Shown here piece by piece: positions 34,555 to 43,427 of a stretch of 64,000 nt of DNA. The notes under the pieces are model-generated. The model ran no database searches. It had not been told where the DNA came from and saw only the letters and a program-made list of their open reading frames with translations. Location: NCBI GenBank assembly GCA_035373905.1, contig DAOSOK010000004.1, forward strand, positions 124,001-188,000, read 5' to 3'. The DNA comes from Candidatus Ozemobacteraceae bacterium (GTDB lineage Bacteria; Muiribacteriota; Ozemobacteria; Ozemobacterales; Ozemobacteraceae). Positions within the stretch are counted from its first letter, which is position 1. The number at the start of each line of letters is the position of its first letter. The translations under genes were made by a program, and so were the position numbers.

Positions 34555-35685
34555 TCACTGGCCCGTCGCCGGCACGAACCGGCCGCCCTCGATGCGGGCG
34601 AGTTCGACGGGCCGGGTCTCGTTCCCGCTCGCGTCGAACCCGCCCTTCCCGGTCACACCGTCGTATGAGGCGATCGCGGCGAGGGCGTCCCGGACGGGGA
34701 TGCCGCGCTCCACCGAGGAGCGGAGGGCGGTGGCCGCCAGGTGAAGGGCGTCGAAACCGTGCGCCGCGAACGAGTCGGGATCGCTTCCGAACGCGCCGCG
34801 GTAGCGTTCCATGAACGCCCGGGCCGCCTGGCCGCCCTTCGCGGGATTGAACGGCATCGTGACGACGGCCCCCTCGGCGGCCGGGCCCGCGATGTCGAGA
34901 AAGCCGGCCGGAGCCATGCCGTCGCCGCCCAGGACGGGCATGCGCATGCCAAGCTCGCGTGCCTGCCGAACGATCAGCCCGGATTCCTGCGCGAGGCCCC
35001 AGATCAGCAGACCGTCGGGATTCAGGGGCCTGATGCTTTCGAGATGCTTCGTGAAGTTCACGGTGCCGCCGTCGAACGCCGCGTTCGCGACGATCGACTG
35101 GCCGAGCTCGGCCGCCCGGGCCGCATACACGCGCGCTCCCATCGAGCCGTATTTGTTCGAGTCGTGAAGAATCGCGACGCGGCGGAGTTGGAGCGTGCGA
35201 ACCGCGAACGACGCCAGCTCCGACGCCTGGACCGTGTCGTCCGTCAGGCAACGGAACGAATACCGGAACCCGACGCGGGTGATGAAGGGGTTTGTGCTCA
35301 CCGAAGTGAGCATCGGGATGCGCGCTTTCTCGCAGACGCGCTGGACGTTCATCGTCGCATCGGAACTCACCGTTCCGATCACCAGTTTCACGTTGTCGCG
35401 ATAGATCAGGTTCTTGGCGGCTTCCGCCGCCGCGATCTTGTCGTTCGCATCGTCGGCGAAGACGAGCTCGAGCCGCTGGCCGGCGATGCCGCCTTCCGCA
35501 TTGACGGCGTCGGCCGCGAGGCGGATGCCGTTCCGCATCGAGATGCCGTAGATCGAGGTTGGGCCGGTAAGCGGCGCGATCACGCCGATCCTGAGCGTAT
35601 TGCCGCCGATGCCGAAACCCGCCCAGATGATGGCGACGAGCACCGCGAGGGCGACGAACTGCGGCAGGCCGAACGAACGGGTCAT
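34555..35685 (-). CDS. LivK-type ABC transporter substrate-binding protein
   Basis: A 376-residue type I periplasmic binding protein. After an N-terminal hydrophobic anchor (FVALAVLVAIIWAGF) come RIGVIAPLTGPTSIYG, NAEGGIAGQRLELVFADD, NVKLVIGTVSSDATM and FAAHGFDALHLAATAL, all typical of the branched-chain amino acid/amide-binding family. The genome may hold the permease elsewhere; none is here, so it could be a sensor or an orphan uptake component. The Ser-Ser-Asp after IGTV is in the expected ligand loop. Sixteen bases separate it from the propeller gene. Confidence 0.9.
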   Translation of the reverse strand: MTRSFGLPQFVALAVLVAIIWAGFGIGGNTLRIGVIAPLTGPTSIYGISMRNGIRLAADAVNAEGGIAGQRLELVFADDANDKIAAAEAAKNLIYRDNVKLVIGTVSSDATMNVQRVCEKARIPMLTSVSTNPFITRVGFRYSFRCLTDDTVQASELASFAVRTLQLRRVAILHDSNKYGSMGARVYAARAAELGQSIVANAAFDGGTVNFTKHLESIRPLNPDGLLIWGLAQESGLIVRQARELGMRMPVLGGDGMAPAGFLDIAGPAAEGAVVTMPFNPAKGGQAARAFMERYRGAFGSDPDSFAAHGFDALHLAATALRSSVERGIPVRDALAAIASYDGVTGKGGFDASGNETRPVELARIEGGRFVPATGQ

Positions 35686-35734
35686 CGCAGGTTCCTCCCA
35701 GATATATGCTTTCGGATACGTTCGTCGAGACGCG

Positions 35735-36103
35735 TCAACCGCCAGCCGCCGTCCTGATATACGGGAGCATCAGGAGTAGGATGCCGGTGTAGAGCGCCAT
35801 CGCGAAGAAGAAAAACAGGGTGAAGAAGAAAAACGGCGTCTCGCGGACGATTTTCCGGAACAACTCGCCCTCGACTTCCTCCTTCTCCCGGAACTTGCGG
35901 GAAAACCGGTCGAAAATAAACAGCGTGAGCGAGCCGATGCCGATGAACCCGAACGCGAAGCCGAAGCCGGCCGAGAAAATCCAGGTGTGCTGATGGTGCG
36001 GCGCCGTCGAAAACAGCAGCCACGCGGCTATCAGGCTCACGGCGAGAAGCGTGCAGAAAATCGTCGCCGCCCAGAACAGCCATGCCCAGAGAAAGTCCTT
36101 CAT
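35735..36103 (-). CDS. small three- or four-helix membrane protein
   Basis: A 122-residue protein with hydrophobic segments at about 7-31, 41-63 and 90-115 and a central charged loop (RFSRKFREKEEVEGELFRK). A remarkable Phe run (PFFFFTLFFFFAM) lies in the last segment. I recognise no family. It is co-directional with the binding-protein gene, 49 bases from it. Confidence 0.7.
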   Translation of the reverse strand: MKDFLWAWLFWAATIFCTLLAVSLIAAWLLFSTAPHHQHTWIFSAGFGFAFGFIGIGSLTLFIFDRFSRKFREKEEVEGELFRKIVRETPFFFFTLFFFFAMALYTGILLLMLPYIRTAAGG

Positions 36104-36112
36104 GCGCCGGCC

Positions 36113-36613
36113 TCAGGACCTGACCTTTTCCCACGTCCCGCGGAAGCGGTCGGCCGGGTATTTCTTGCGGTTCTTCGCCATCTTCCGGTGCAGGGCATCC
36201 GAGAGGTCGATCTGGAGCACGTTCGCGAGGCTCAGCAGATACGCGAGTACGTCGGCCATCTCGTCGGCCACTTCCCCGCGCTTGGTCCGGGAAAGCTGGG
36301 CCGGGGTCGGGTGCTCCCACTGGAAGTGCTCCAGAAGCTCGGCCGCCTCGATCGCGACCGAAGCGGCCACGTTCTTCGGCGTGTGATACGGGGCCCACTC
36401 CCGCTCGCTGATGAAGCCGCGAACGAGGTCTTTCAGCGCTTCGACCGTCGTGACGCAATCGGAAAACGCCGCGTCTTCCCCGTCGGATGCGGTTCGGGAC
36501 GGAGCTGGCCGCGACGTCACGATCTTCGGTGCCGCCTGCCTGCGCGGCTTGGCATCGGACGTTCGGGCGGATTTCTTTTTCGGAGCTGCGTGGGCGGGGA
36601 TTCTTTTCGGCAT
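36113..36613 (-). CDS. MazG-like nucleotide pyrophosphohydrolase
   Basis: A 166-residue protein. Residues 1-50 are a basic, low-complexity extension (PKKKSARTSDAKPRRQ). The rest is an all-alpha NTP-PPase: KNVAASVAIEAAELLEHFQW and EVADEMADVLAYLLSLANVL supply the EExxE and ExxD Mg-binding acidic residues of the dCTPase/MazG-like family. It probably removes non-canonical or excess dNTPs. Start at 36613 is chosen from MPKRIPAH; upstream codons have no support. The 9-base gap to the membrane protein suggests one operon. Confidence 0.88.
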   Translation of the reverse strand: MPKRIPAHAAPKKKSARTSDAKPRRQAAPKIVTSRPAPSRTASDGEDAAFSDCVTTVEALKDLVRGFISEREWAPYHTPKNVAASVAIEAAELLEHFQWEHPTPAQLSRTKRGEVADEMADVLAYLLSLANVLQIDLSDALHRKMAKNRKKYPADRFRGTWEKVRS

Positions 36614-36635
36614 GGCTGTGAAGGGGATGCGGCGG

Positions 36636-37970
36636 TCAGGGGCGCGGCATGCGTTCGACCGATGCGGACTCCGCAAGCATCGCCGCGTTGAGTCGGAGGA
36701 TCTGGTGCGCGAGATCGAGGTTCACGCGGTCGAACGTGTCGGTGACCTGGTGATACGTCGGGTTGTCGTCATACTCGGATTCGATCGTCAGCATCGTCGG
36801 AATCTGCTTCTTCAGGAAGGGCACGTGGTCCGAGCCCCATGGATTCGTGCTGATCTGCGTCGAAAGCGTGGTGTAGGCGGCCGCGAGTTCGGCCATCCGC
36901 TCGGCCATCTGCCGGTTGAACGCGGCCGTCTCGAGAACAGCCGAGAGGGGCGGTTTCGCGTCGAAGCCGATCATGTCCATGTTGATGACCGCCCGCATGC
37001 CGGCGATCTCGGCCGGCGAGAGCCCGGCCACGTAAGCTTTCGAACCGAGGAGCCCCTGCTCTTCGCCCATCACGACGACGTATCGGACCGTCGCCCGACC
37101 CTTGCGACCCTGCATCAGCCGCGCCAGGGCGAGCACGCCGGCAGCGCCGGACCCGTTGTCGTCGGCGCCGGGAGCCAGCGTCGAGGCCTTCGGCGACGTG
37201 CTGTCGAGGTGACCGAGGATGACGACCTCGCCCGCGTTCGCCGGGTCGAATCCCGGTTGGACCGCTTCGATGTTCGCGCTGGGCGCCCCCGCGCTTCCGA
37301 ACGCCTGCCGGCGGACCGTCAGGCCCATGCCACGCAGCGAGGCTTCGCAGTAATCGAGGGCTTTCGCGCCGCCCGCGGCGTATGTGTAGCGCGTCTGAAG
37401 GTCGGCGAGCGCTTTCAAGTCGGCGGCAAAGGCGCTTCGATCGAGCCCGTTCAGGAAGAGCGCGACCGGATCTTCCGGTGCGGGCTCGGTTCTCCCCGGC
37501 CTGCTCGGCGGGGTCAGAACGACTGTGTCTTCCGGCAGTGGGTCGAGCCGGGTGAACTCCGAAAGCCAGCGAGAAAGCCCCATCCGAGCCGTTTCGCCAG
37601 CCAGAATGACATGATAACCCTGCCTGCTCATGATCGTTCGGACGCCCGGAAAAACGCGCCCGCGAAGCGCCGGGTCTTTCGTGGACAGCAGCCAAGCTTC
37701 CTCGCCGGGCCGGAAGGGAACCGCCGTGGCTTCGGGGTGGCGGCGGACCAGGCTTTCCGCAAAACGGCCTCTGCAGACGAAGACGGTCTGTGCCCCGATC
37801 GTCGTCCAGGCGATCTGGGAACCGTCGGCCTTCTTGATGACGGATTTCGCGGTCTCGGTGGGCAACCCGATCGCCCAGCGGTTTTCGGTCTCCGCGGCAT
37901 CGACGGCGGCAAAGCCCAGAAACGCGGCAACCAGAGCCCCTGCCAGGAATGCGGTCTTGCGAGAATTCAT
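36636..37970 (-). CDS. M28 family zinc peptidase, secreted
   Basis: A 444-residue precursor with a signal peptide (RKTAFLAGALVAAFLGFAAVDA). The C-terminal half is an M28 aminopeptidase: zinc ligands in VILGHLDS and APGADDNGSGAAG, catalytic Glu in VMGEEQGLLGS, then INMDMIGFD and a final His in PTYHQVTDTFD. The first 150 residues form a propeptide or accessory domain that I cannot name. It acts outside the cytoplasm on small peptides. No strong ribosome site is visible upstream. Confidence 0.9.
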   Translation of the reverse strand: MNSRKTAFLAGALVAAFLGFAAVDAAETENRWAIGLPTETAKSVIKKADGSQIAWTTIGAQTVFVCRGRFAESLVRRHPEATAVPFRPGEEAWLLSTKDPALRGRVFPGVRTIMSRQGYHVILAGETARMGLSRWLSEFTRLDPLPEDTVVLTPPSRPGRTEPAPEDPVALFLNGLDRSAFAADLKALADLQTRYTYAAGGAKALDYCEASLRGMGLTVRRQAFGSAGAPSANIEAVQPGFDPANAGEVVILGHLDSTSPKASTLAPGADDNGSGAAGVLALARLMQGRKGRATVRYVVVMGEEQGLLGSKAYVAGLSPAEIAGMRAVINMDMIGFDAKPPLSAVLETAAFNRQMAERMAELAAAYTTLSTQISTNPWGSDHVPFLKKQIPTMLTIESEYDDNPTYHQVTDTFDRVNLDLAHQILRLNAAMLAESASVERMPRP

Positions 37971-38054
37971 GCTTCCCTCCCTCGAGGTTCGATCGGTTCG
38001 TATGCTTCCATGATACCAGAATCCGTCTCCCGGCGAACAGTACCGGACAGGAAG

Positions 38055-38089
38055 GAAAATGAAAACGCTTCGGCCGTGCGGCCGAAGCG
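38055..38089 (-). terminator. intrinsic terminator after metallophosphoesterase
   Basis: Ten-base arms CGCTTCGGCC and GGCCGAAGCG with a four-base loop, followed on the minus strand by TTTTCATTTT. It lies 32 bases past the stop at 38121. Confidence 0.85.
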
Positions 38090-38120
38090 GGAAATACGCA
38101 TGGAAGCCGGCGCCGCGCCG

Positions 38121-39368
38121 TTATTTTTTGTGAAGCTTGTCCAGCAGGGTGTGGATCTTCTTCAGAAGGGTTTTCAACCGGTCGACGATGCGCTGGACGA
38201 GAACCAGAAACTTCTGCTCGAGCGTCTGCGGGGAAGCGGGGTTTCCGATTTCATCCTTCTTGCCGCCGTTATCCGCGCCATTTTCCGGGGTGTCGCCGCC
38301 TTTCGGGGGAATCTGAGGAGAAGTGGTGGCCCTCGTATGACGGAAGATCCGGTCGTGGGCGGGGAGGAACTTTTTCGCCCGGGTGCTGTAGGTGCGAACG
38401 ACGGCCGCCTCCGGGGACAGCCTGATGGTCTGGATCCAGGCTTCCTTCGGCATGATGTTGGGGACATGGATGACGGTGACGCCGTCGACCTTGTTCGACT
38501 TCGAGGAGAAATCCTTCGATCCGGGCCGGATGTGCAGGTGGCCGGCCACCCAGAGAAACACCTGGGGGTTCTGCTTCAGCAGGCCGCGAATCTTGTCGGC
38601 CGGCTGGATGTTCCCGTGAATCGGGCCCAGGTCGGTTTTCCGCTCGTAACTTCCCGTGAGCGGGGCGTGGCAGAAAATCACCGTCGGCAGCCTCGGGTTC
38701 TCCGCGAGCGTTTTCTTCAGAAATTCCATGCTCGTGTCCGACAGTTGGGCGAGAGGCTTTCCCTCGAGGGCGTCGAGCGGGAGGAAGACCAGGAGATGGC
38801 CGCCCGCTTTCACGGAATAGCGGATTCCCTTCTGGTTCAGGTGGGAACGGAACCGCTCGAGTTTTTCTCGTCTGATCTTCTTGGTCGCGCGACTCTTCTT
38901 TCCGTCCTTGTCGATCGTATCGTCATAGATATAATCGTGATTCCCGGTGACGGCGAACACAGGAACGTTGAACTCTCCGAGCTTTTTCCGGACAAGGTCG
39001 AATTCGTCGGGACTGGCGACTTTCGAATCGAGGTCGCCGGTGATGGCGACGGCGTTCATCCCCGCAAGGCCGTTGATCGCCCTGATCGCGCTCTCGAGAC
39101 CGTCGAGATTGTCTTTCCGGATGTGCAGATCGCTGAGAACCCCGATCGTGTATGCATCACCCGTCTTTGGGATTGCCGCCGTCGCAGCGGGAGCCGCATC
39201 ATCACCGACGTTCAGCGAGGCCCCCATTCCGGGGACTTCATTGACGCTCGTCGTGACGTCGTGTTCCTGGAGGATTTCGAGAGGGTCTTGTGCGAGACCG
39301 CCGAGGGGAAATACAAGGCTGATTGTCAGGACGATGATGATGGCCGGCCAGATCCGATGCGTTTTCAT
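38121..39368 (-). CDS. secreted calcineurin-type metallophosphoesterase
   Basis: A 415-residue protein with a signal peptide (IWPAIIIVLTISLVFPLGGLA) and a metallophosphoesterase domain. Metal ligands are visible in order: SDLHIR, ITGDLDS, VTGNHDY, IFCHAPLTG and WVAGHLH. The C-terminal 80 residues are a low-complexity linker (PPKGGDTPENGADNGGKK) and a Lys/Leu-rich helix. It hydrolyses phosphomonoesters or diesters in the periplasm; the substrate is unknown. Start at 39368 follows GGAGGAAG. Confidence 0.9.
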   Translation of the reverse strand: MKTHRIWPAIIIVLTISLVFPLGGLAQDPLEILQEHDVTTSVNEVPGMGASLNVGDDAAPAATAAIPKTGDAYTIGVLSDLHIRKDNLDGLESAIRAINGLAGMNAVAITGDLDSKVASPDEFDLVRKKLGEFNVPVFAVTGNHDYIYDDTIDKDGKKSRATKKIRREKLERFRSHLNQKGIRYSVKAGGHLLVFLPLDALEGKPLAQLSDTSMEFLKKTLAENPRLPTVIFCHAPLTGSYERKTDLGPIHGNIQPADKIRGLLKQNPQVFLWVAGHLHIRPGSKDFSSKSNKVDGVTVIHVPNIMPKEAWIQTIRLSPEAAVVRTYSTRAKKFLPAHDRIFRHTRATTSPQIPPKGGDTPENGADNGGKKDEIGNPASPQTLEQKFLVLVQRIVDRLKTLLKKIHTLLDKLHKK

Positions 39369-39444
39369 GGCTTCCTCCTCTGCTCTGCGTTCTTGCAATA
39401 TTACCGGAATTTCCGGGAAGAGTTACATCGCCGCGATTCCGGGC

Positions 39445-39473
39445 AAAAAAAACTCCCGGGCGGAGCCCGGGAG
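39445..39473 (-). terminator. intrinsic terminator after rhodanese gene
   Basis: Nine-base perfect arms CTCCCGGGC and GCCCGGGAG with a three-base loop, then eight T on the minus strand. It is 57 bases past the stop of the rhodanese gene, and is one of the clearest terminators in the window. Confidence 0.92.
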
Positions 39474-39529
39474 AGAAACGCGGTTTCGTTGATCAGGAGG
39501 AGAATATGAGGAAGGAGGGGTTCAGGGAA

Positions 39530-40078
39530 TCACTCGCTGCGGATGGTTTCGACCTCGTGGCCTGCGCTCAGCCAGCCCTGGATGCCCTCGGGATACTCGA
39601 TGAGGTTCTTGTATCCGAGAGACTTCAGGTGCTCGAACAGCTTGCCGCTGGCTGGGCATTTGAGATTGGAGCAGTATGTCACAATCAGCGCCTCCTTCTC
39701 GGGAAGCATCCTGAGAATGGTGCTGACCTTGCTTTCGGCGTTCAGCGACTTCGCGCCGGGGATCCTGCGGCCGTCGTCGTATTTGCCGCTGCGGGCGTCA
39801 AGGATGTGAAGGGGGACGCCGGAGGACAGCAGCGCCTTCAGGCCCTCGGTGGTGATGATCGAACCGCTCGTCGCGTGCGGTTTCACCTCGACGGTCTTGG
39901 AAGGTTCGACGGCGCAGACGCCGCCGGGACAGTCGGAACTTTTCGCGGTGGGGGAGGGCGAGGATACGCAGCGTGCGCAGCACGTGCAATCGCCGCACGA
40001 TCCCGATCCTGCGTTCGCGATGGGGATGACGAACAGGGCGACGGTGAAGATGATGAGCGATACGATAAGTGCTCTCAT
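39530..40078 (-). CDS. exported rhodanese-like protein
   Basis: A 182-residue precursor with a signal peptide (LIVSLIIFTVALFVIPIANA), a Cys-rich N-terminal segment of the mature protein (SCGDCTCCARC), a Thr/Ser linker and a rhodanese domain. The domain shows LHILDARSGKYDDGRRIPGAKSL, the active-site loop YCSNLKCPASG with catalytic Cys, and a closing YPEGIQGWLSAGHEV. It may carry sulfur or bind metal in the periplasm. The gene has its own terminator and an AT-rich upstream region. Confidence 0.9.
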   Translation of the reverse strand: MRALIVSLIIFTVALFVIPIANAGSGSCGDCTCCARCVSSPSPTAKSSDCPGGVCAVEPSKTVEVKPHATSGSIITTEGLKALLSSGVPLHILDARSGKYDDGRRIPGAKSLNAESKVSTILRMLPEKEALIVTYCSNLKCPASGKLFEHLKSLGYKNLIEYPEGIQGWLSAGHEVETIRSE

Positions 40079-40281
40079 CGGGTTGCCTCCTCGGATGAAC
40101 TGAAGTATTAGATGTATATATAAATGTTAATCAACACAACAAATATTAGCTTCATCTAACCTAGTTTGAATATACGTGAAAATCGCCGGTTTGGCAAATA
40201 GTATTTTTTTCACAACCGGAATGAGGTATCGTATCGGTGATGCCGCCGGCGTCCGAATCTGGGCCTTACGTGGAGAGTCTT

Positions 40282-41181
40282 ATGCCGAATCTGCTCGTGT
40301 GCGGGTTGACGAATCTCGAAATGACCGTCCGGGTGGATGGGTTCCCCATCGGGTATGTTCCGGTGCGTTACGTCGAAAACGGCGTTCGCGCCACGTGTTC
40401 CGGGGTCGGCTTCAACGTCGCGAGAGCCCTGCACGTGCTCGGAAACGGCGTCCGGTTTCTCTCGATCCTCGGTGACGATCCCGCCGGCCGCATCTGTCGG
40501 GAGGAAATCCGCGCCGCCGGCATCGACGACGTCGATATCATCTCCAGCGACGGAGGAACCGCGCATTCGACGATCCTCGTCGATGGCGTGGGCAGGCGGC
40601 AGATCAACCTCGACCTCCGGAAGATGCAGGAGCAGACGTTTCCCGTCGATCGATTCGCTGCCGCCGTGCGGGACGCCGGGATCGCGGTTTTGTGCAACAT
40701 CAACTTTGCGCGGCCGCTGTTGTGCGAGGCGAAAAAGCTCGGGAAGATGATCGCGGCGGATCTTCATGCGCTGGGCTCGCTCGAAGACGAGTACAACCGC
40801 GACTGGCTCGAAAAGGCGGACATCCTGTTCATGAGCCACGAAGGGCTTTCCTGCCCGCCCGAGGCGTTCGCGCCGGAGCTCCTCGGACGGTTCCCCGCGC
40901 GCTTCCTCGTGATCGGTCTCGGAAGCGAGGGCGCTCTTCTCGCCGAGCGCGGTCGGCCCCCGAAACGCGTCCCGGCCGTCACGCCGCGTCCCGTCGTCAA
41001 CACGATCGGAGCTGGCGACGCCCTCTTCGCGGCGTTTCTCGACGGATGGCTGCGATACGGTGACGCCTCCGCCGCCCTGGCTCGCGCCGTGTATTACGCG
41101 GGCTGGAAGATCGGCGAGAGCGGCGGGGCCGCCGGGTTGATGACCGCCGCCGAACTCGATTCCCTCTACGGACGCCCCTGA
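40282..41181 (+). CDS. PfkB family carbohydrate kinase
   Basis: A 299-residue ribokinase-like enzyme. Features are LLVCGLTNLEMTVRVDGFP at the start, SGVGFNVARALHVLGNGVRF (substrate-binding PfkB motif 1), SILGDDPAGR, and the ATP/anion-hole motif NTIGAGDALFAAFLDG with catalytic Asp. It phosphorylates a sugar or nucleoside; the substrate is not evident from sequence. The start at 40282 follows GGAGAG and yields a normal-length kinase; the upstream 45 bases are AT-poor and lack ribosome signals. Confidence 0.9.
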   Translation: MPNLLVCGLTNLEMTVRVDGFPIGYVPVRYVENGVRATCSGVGFNVARALHVLGNGVRFLSILGDDPAGRICREEIRAAGIDDVDIISSDGGTAHSTILVDGVGRRQINLDLRKMQEQTFPVDRFAAAVRDAGIAVLCNINFARPLLCEAKKLGKMIAADLHALGSLEDEYNRDWLEKADILFMSHEGLSCPPEAFAPELLGRFPARFLVIGLGSEGALLAERGRPPKRVPAVTPRPVVNTIGAGDALFAAFLDGWLRYGDASAALARAVYYAGWKIGESGGAAGLMTAAELDSLYGRP

Positions 41182-41355
41182 CGGGGGCATGCGCATCCTG
41201 CCGGCTGCGAAACCGGGCGGAGCGAGATCCACCGCTCCCACTGCCTCCTGGGAGGCTTTTGACAGGATCCATCCGGAAGTGTACCATTGATTGTCGGTCT
41301 AACTTCTGAGACAATATATGAAAATATAGTATTGTGTGTGATCGAGGTGAGGATG

Positions 41356-42081
41356 ATGAAAGAGCACATCGGAGAGGCGTTCCAGTGCGAGACGAAGTAT
41401 CGCAGAGAGGCCATGCGCGGTGCGCCGGAATTTTCGAAGATGCCGGCCCCCTTCAAGGAATATCCTGACAAGCCCGTCGTCGCCTTGCCCGAACCCGGCG
41501 GCGTCAGACCCTGTTCGCTGAAACAGGCATTTCAGAAACGGCGCAGCGTGCGCGCATACGCGCCGAAGCCGATCACGATCGCCCAGCTTTCCTTCCTGCT
41601 TTGGGCGTCGGGCGGGGCGCGTGGCCGCGAATCGGGACTCCTGCGTCGCACGGTGCCGTCGGCGGGCGGGCTGTACCCGATCGAGACCTACGTGGTCGTC
41701 AACGCGGTCGACGGTCTCGAAACCGGCGTGTACCACTACTCGGTTCGCACCCATTCCCTCGAGCGGCTTGCCGATGGGCGGTTCGGGGATGCCCTCGCCC
41801 ATGCCGCCCTCGAGCAGAACCAGTGCCGAGAGGCCCCCGTCGTGTTCGTCTGGTCGGCCGTCTTCGGGAGAACCGTCTGGAAATACGGCCAGCGCAGTTA
41901 CCGCTACGTCTATCTCGACGCGGGGCACGTCGCCCACGCCCTCGCGGTCGCGGCGACCTCGCTCGGCCTCGGCACCTGCCAGATGGCCGCCCTCTTCGAC
42001 GACGAGGTGAACGCCCTGCTCGGTCTCGACGGGAACCTCGAGAGCGTCGTCTATATGTCGTCCGTCGGCCGCCCGACCTGA
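41356..42081 (+). CDS. SagB-type nitroreductase-like dehydrogenase
   Basis: A 241-residue flavin enzyme of the SagB/ThcOx nitroreductase family. Landmarks are KQAFQKRRSVRAYAPKPIT, the FMN-binding LLRRTVPSAGGLYPIETYVVV, VYHYSVRTHSLERL, and DAGHVAHALAVAATSLGLGTC. Relatives oxidise thiazoline/oxazoline rings in peptides or act as general nitroreductases. No precursor peptide or cyclodehydratase is nearby, so the natural-product role cannot be claimed. ATG at 41356 follows GAGGTG. The stop is immediately adjacent to the convergent gene. Confidence 0.9.
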   Translation: MKEHIGEAFQCETKYRREAMRGAPEFSKMPAPFKEYPDKPVVALPEPGGVRPCSLKQAFQKRRSVRAYAPKPITIAQLSFLLWASGGARGRESGLLRRTVPSAGGLYPIETYVVVNAVDGLETGVYHYSVRTHSLERLADGRFGDALAHAALEQNQCREAPVVFVWSAVFGRTVWKYGQRSYRYVYLDAGHVAHALAVAATSLGLGTCQMAALFDDEVNALLGLDGNLESVVYMSSVGRPT

Positions 42082-42471
42082 TCAGGAGGTCGCCGGGTTT
42101 CCCGGGGTGTCGTAGCCGGTTCCGCCATTCGTGGAAAACTCCGCCCGCCACTTTTTCTCGAGCTCTCGCACGGCCTCGGCCCGTTCGGCCGGGGCGAGGC
42201 CGGCAGGATCGATCGTTTCGAGCACCTCGAACGTGAAGGCCGCCATGCCGCAACGTTCCAGGTCGACTTTCAGCCGTGCATCGTGATGGCTGAAAAACTC
42301 GATCTTGTGCTGGTAGCTGTTGGCGGTGCCGCCCAGGTTCATGCTCGATCCGAGCAGGCATCTGCCGGTGACGGTATTCGTGATCCGGTAGATTCCCATG
42401 GCCGGAACCGCTTCTTTCGCGACTTTCTTCAGTTCCTTGCGTTTTTGAGCGTCCATGATGTCCTCTTTCAT
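42082..42471 (-). CDS. GIY-YIG nuclease-like protein
   Basis: A 129-residue protein with a GIY-YIG-like core: MGIYRITNTVTGRCLLGSSMNLGG (GIY, then a LLG in place of YIG), then SHHDARLKVDLERCG and FTFEVLETID. A catalytic Arg is not at the standard place and the YIG is altered, so nuclease activity is uncertain. The start at 42471 overlaps the stop of the upstream DUF2087 regulator by ATGA. This partnership recurs in other bacteria, but its function is not known to me. Confidence 0.85.
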   Translation of the reverse strand: MKEDIMDAQKRKELKKVAKEAVPAMGIYRITNTVTGRCLLGSSMNLGGTANSYQHKIEFFSHHDARLKVDLERCGMAAFTFEVLETIDPAGLAPAERAEAVRELEKKWRAEFSTNGGTGYDTPGNPATS

Positions 42472-43232
42472 GCCATTTTGACCCAGTAGGCGCTCCCGTC
42501 GGCAACGCGGTCGAGAAAGCCGTACTCGATGAGATTCCTGCGCAGCATCGCGCAGTCGGGATGAAACCGCTTGAGGATCTCGTTGACCTGTTGTTCCGTA
42601 TATCTGACTTCAGGGTCGAAAAACGCGACGAGATGCCTGAGGATCGCGACTCGCCGTTTTTCTTTGACAGGAAGGTTTCGGAGAGGCCCTTCGGGCCCTT
42701 GCGGAAAATACTCCCTGAGAATATCCGCGTTCTCCTGTTCGGTGATGGCGAACCGCTCGTCGACCTGGCGGGCCGTCCGTGGAATCGTGATGAAGTCGCC
42801 GTGCGACCGGTTCTTTTCCTGCAGAAGCTCCATCAGGGCGAGAAATATTTTCGCCTGCTTCTGCCTCTCGCGTAGCTGAAAACGATGGTTCCGGATCGTC
42901 GACGTGCTTGTGCCCAATGCCTTTGCCGTATCTGCGTCGCTTCTGCCCGCATGAAAGGATTCCAGGAGGTTCTTCTGATGATCGGTCAATCCGGTCAGCT
43001 TCTTTTCGAGCGGCAGCAGAAATGCGAACACCGAGCCGTGACCGTCGACGATATGCCGTTCGACAGCCTTGCGCGACTCATACAGCGTCCCGTTCATGGG
43101 ATGGATGATACCGCAGGCAAAGCGCTTTCCGCAGATCAGGCAGGTGTATGCTTCATCCGTCTCCCGGTAGACGTATCCCTGTTTGATCTCCGTGAGCGAG
43201 GCGTTCCAGAATAGTTCGTTGATATTGCTCAT
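42468..43232 (-). CDS. zinc-ribbon, LuxR-type HTH and DUF2087 regulator
   Basis: A 254-residue protein of three parts: an N-terminal zinc-ribbon-like segment (YTCLICGKRFACG) with a later HIVDGHGS; a LuxR-type helix-turn-helix (LTGLTDHQKNLLESFHAGRSDADTAKALGTSTSTIRNHRF); and a C-terminal DUF2087 domain (FPQGPEGPLRNLPVKEKRRVAILRHLV...LRRNLIEYGFLDR). It would regulate transcription, probably of its own operon with the GIY-YIG gene. A palindrome-rich AT segment lies just upstream. Confidence 0.85.
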   Translation of the reverse strand: MSNINELFWNASLTEIKQGYVYRETDEAYTCLICGKRFACGIIHPMNGTLYESRKAVERHIVDGHGSVFAFLLPLEKKLTGLTDHQKNLLESFHAGRSDADTAKALGTSTSTIRNHRFQLRERQKQAKIFLALMELLQEKNRSHGDFITIPRTARQVDERFAITEQENADILREYFPQGPEGPLRNLPVKEKRRVAILRHLVAFFDPEVRYTEQQVNEILKRFHPDCAMLRRNLIEYGFLDRVADGSAYWVKMA

Positions 43233-43250
43233 GCGACAACTCCGATGAAT

Positions 43251-43269
43251 GTTTATTTATAATATAAAC
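43251..43269. promoter_or_regulatory. AT-rich near-palindrome between divergent genes
   Basis: GTTTATTTATAATATAAAC is nearly self-complementary at the ends and lies about 20 bases before the regulator's start at 43232. It could be both the -10 region and an autoregulatory operator. It sits in a 195-base divergent gap shared with the pilin operon. Confidence 0.45.
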
Positions 43270-43427
43270 ATAATAAGCAATAATCTAGTAAAATGCAAGG
43301 GTGTTCGTTCGGCGCTCTCATCGGCGATGTTCTTGGAGTCGCTGCAGACCTTCTCTGGCGTATGAAGGGGAACCATGATATCCTTGAAATGTCTGCTGAC
43401 AATGAATCCCAGATTTGTGAGGGGCGT

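Noticed and set aside
36411..39509. A 1032-codon plus-strand open frame
   Set aside because: It lies opposite three well-supported minus-strand genes (MazG-like, M28, metallophosphoesterase), a common artefact in GC-rich DNA.
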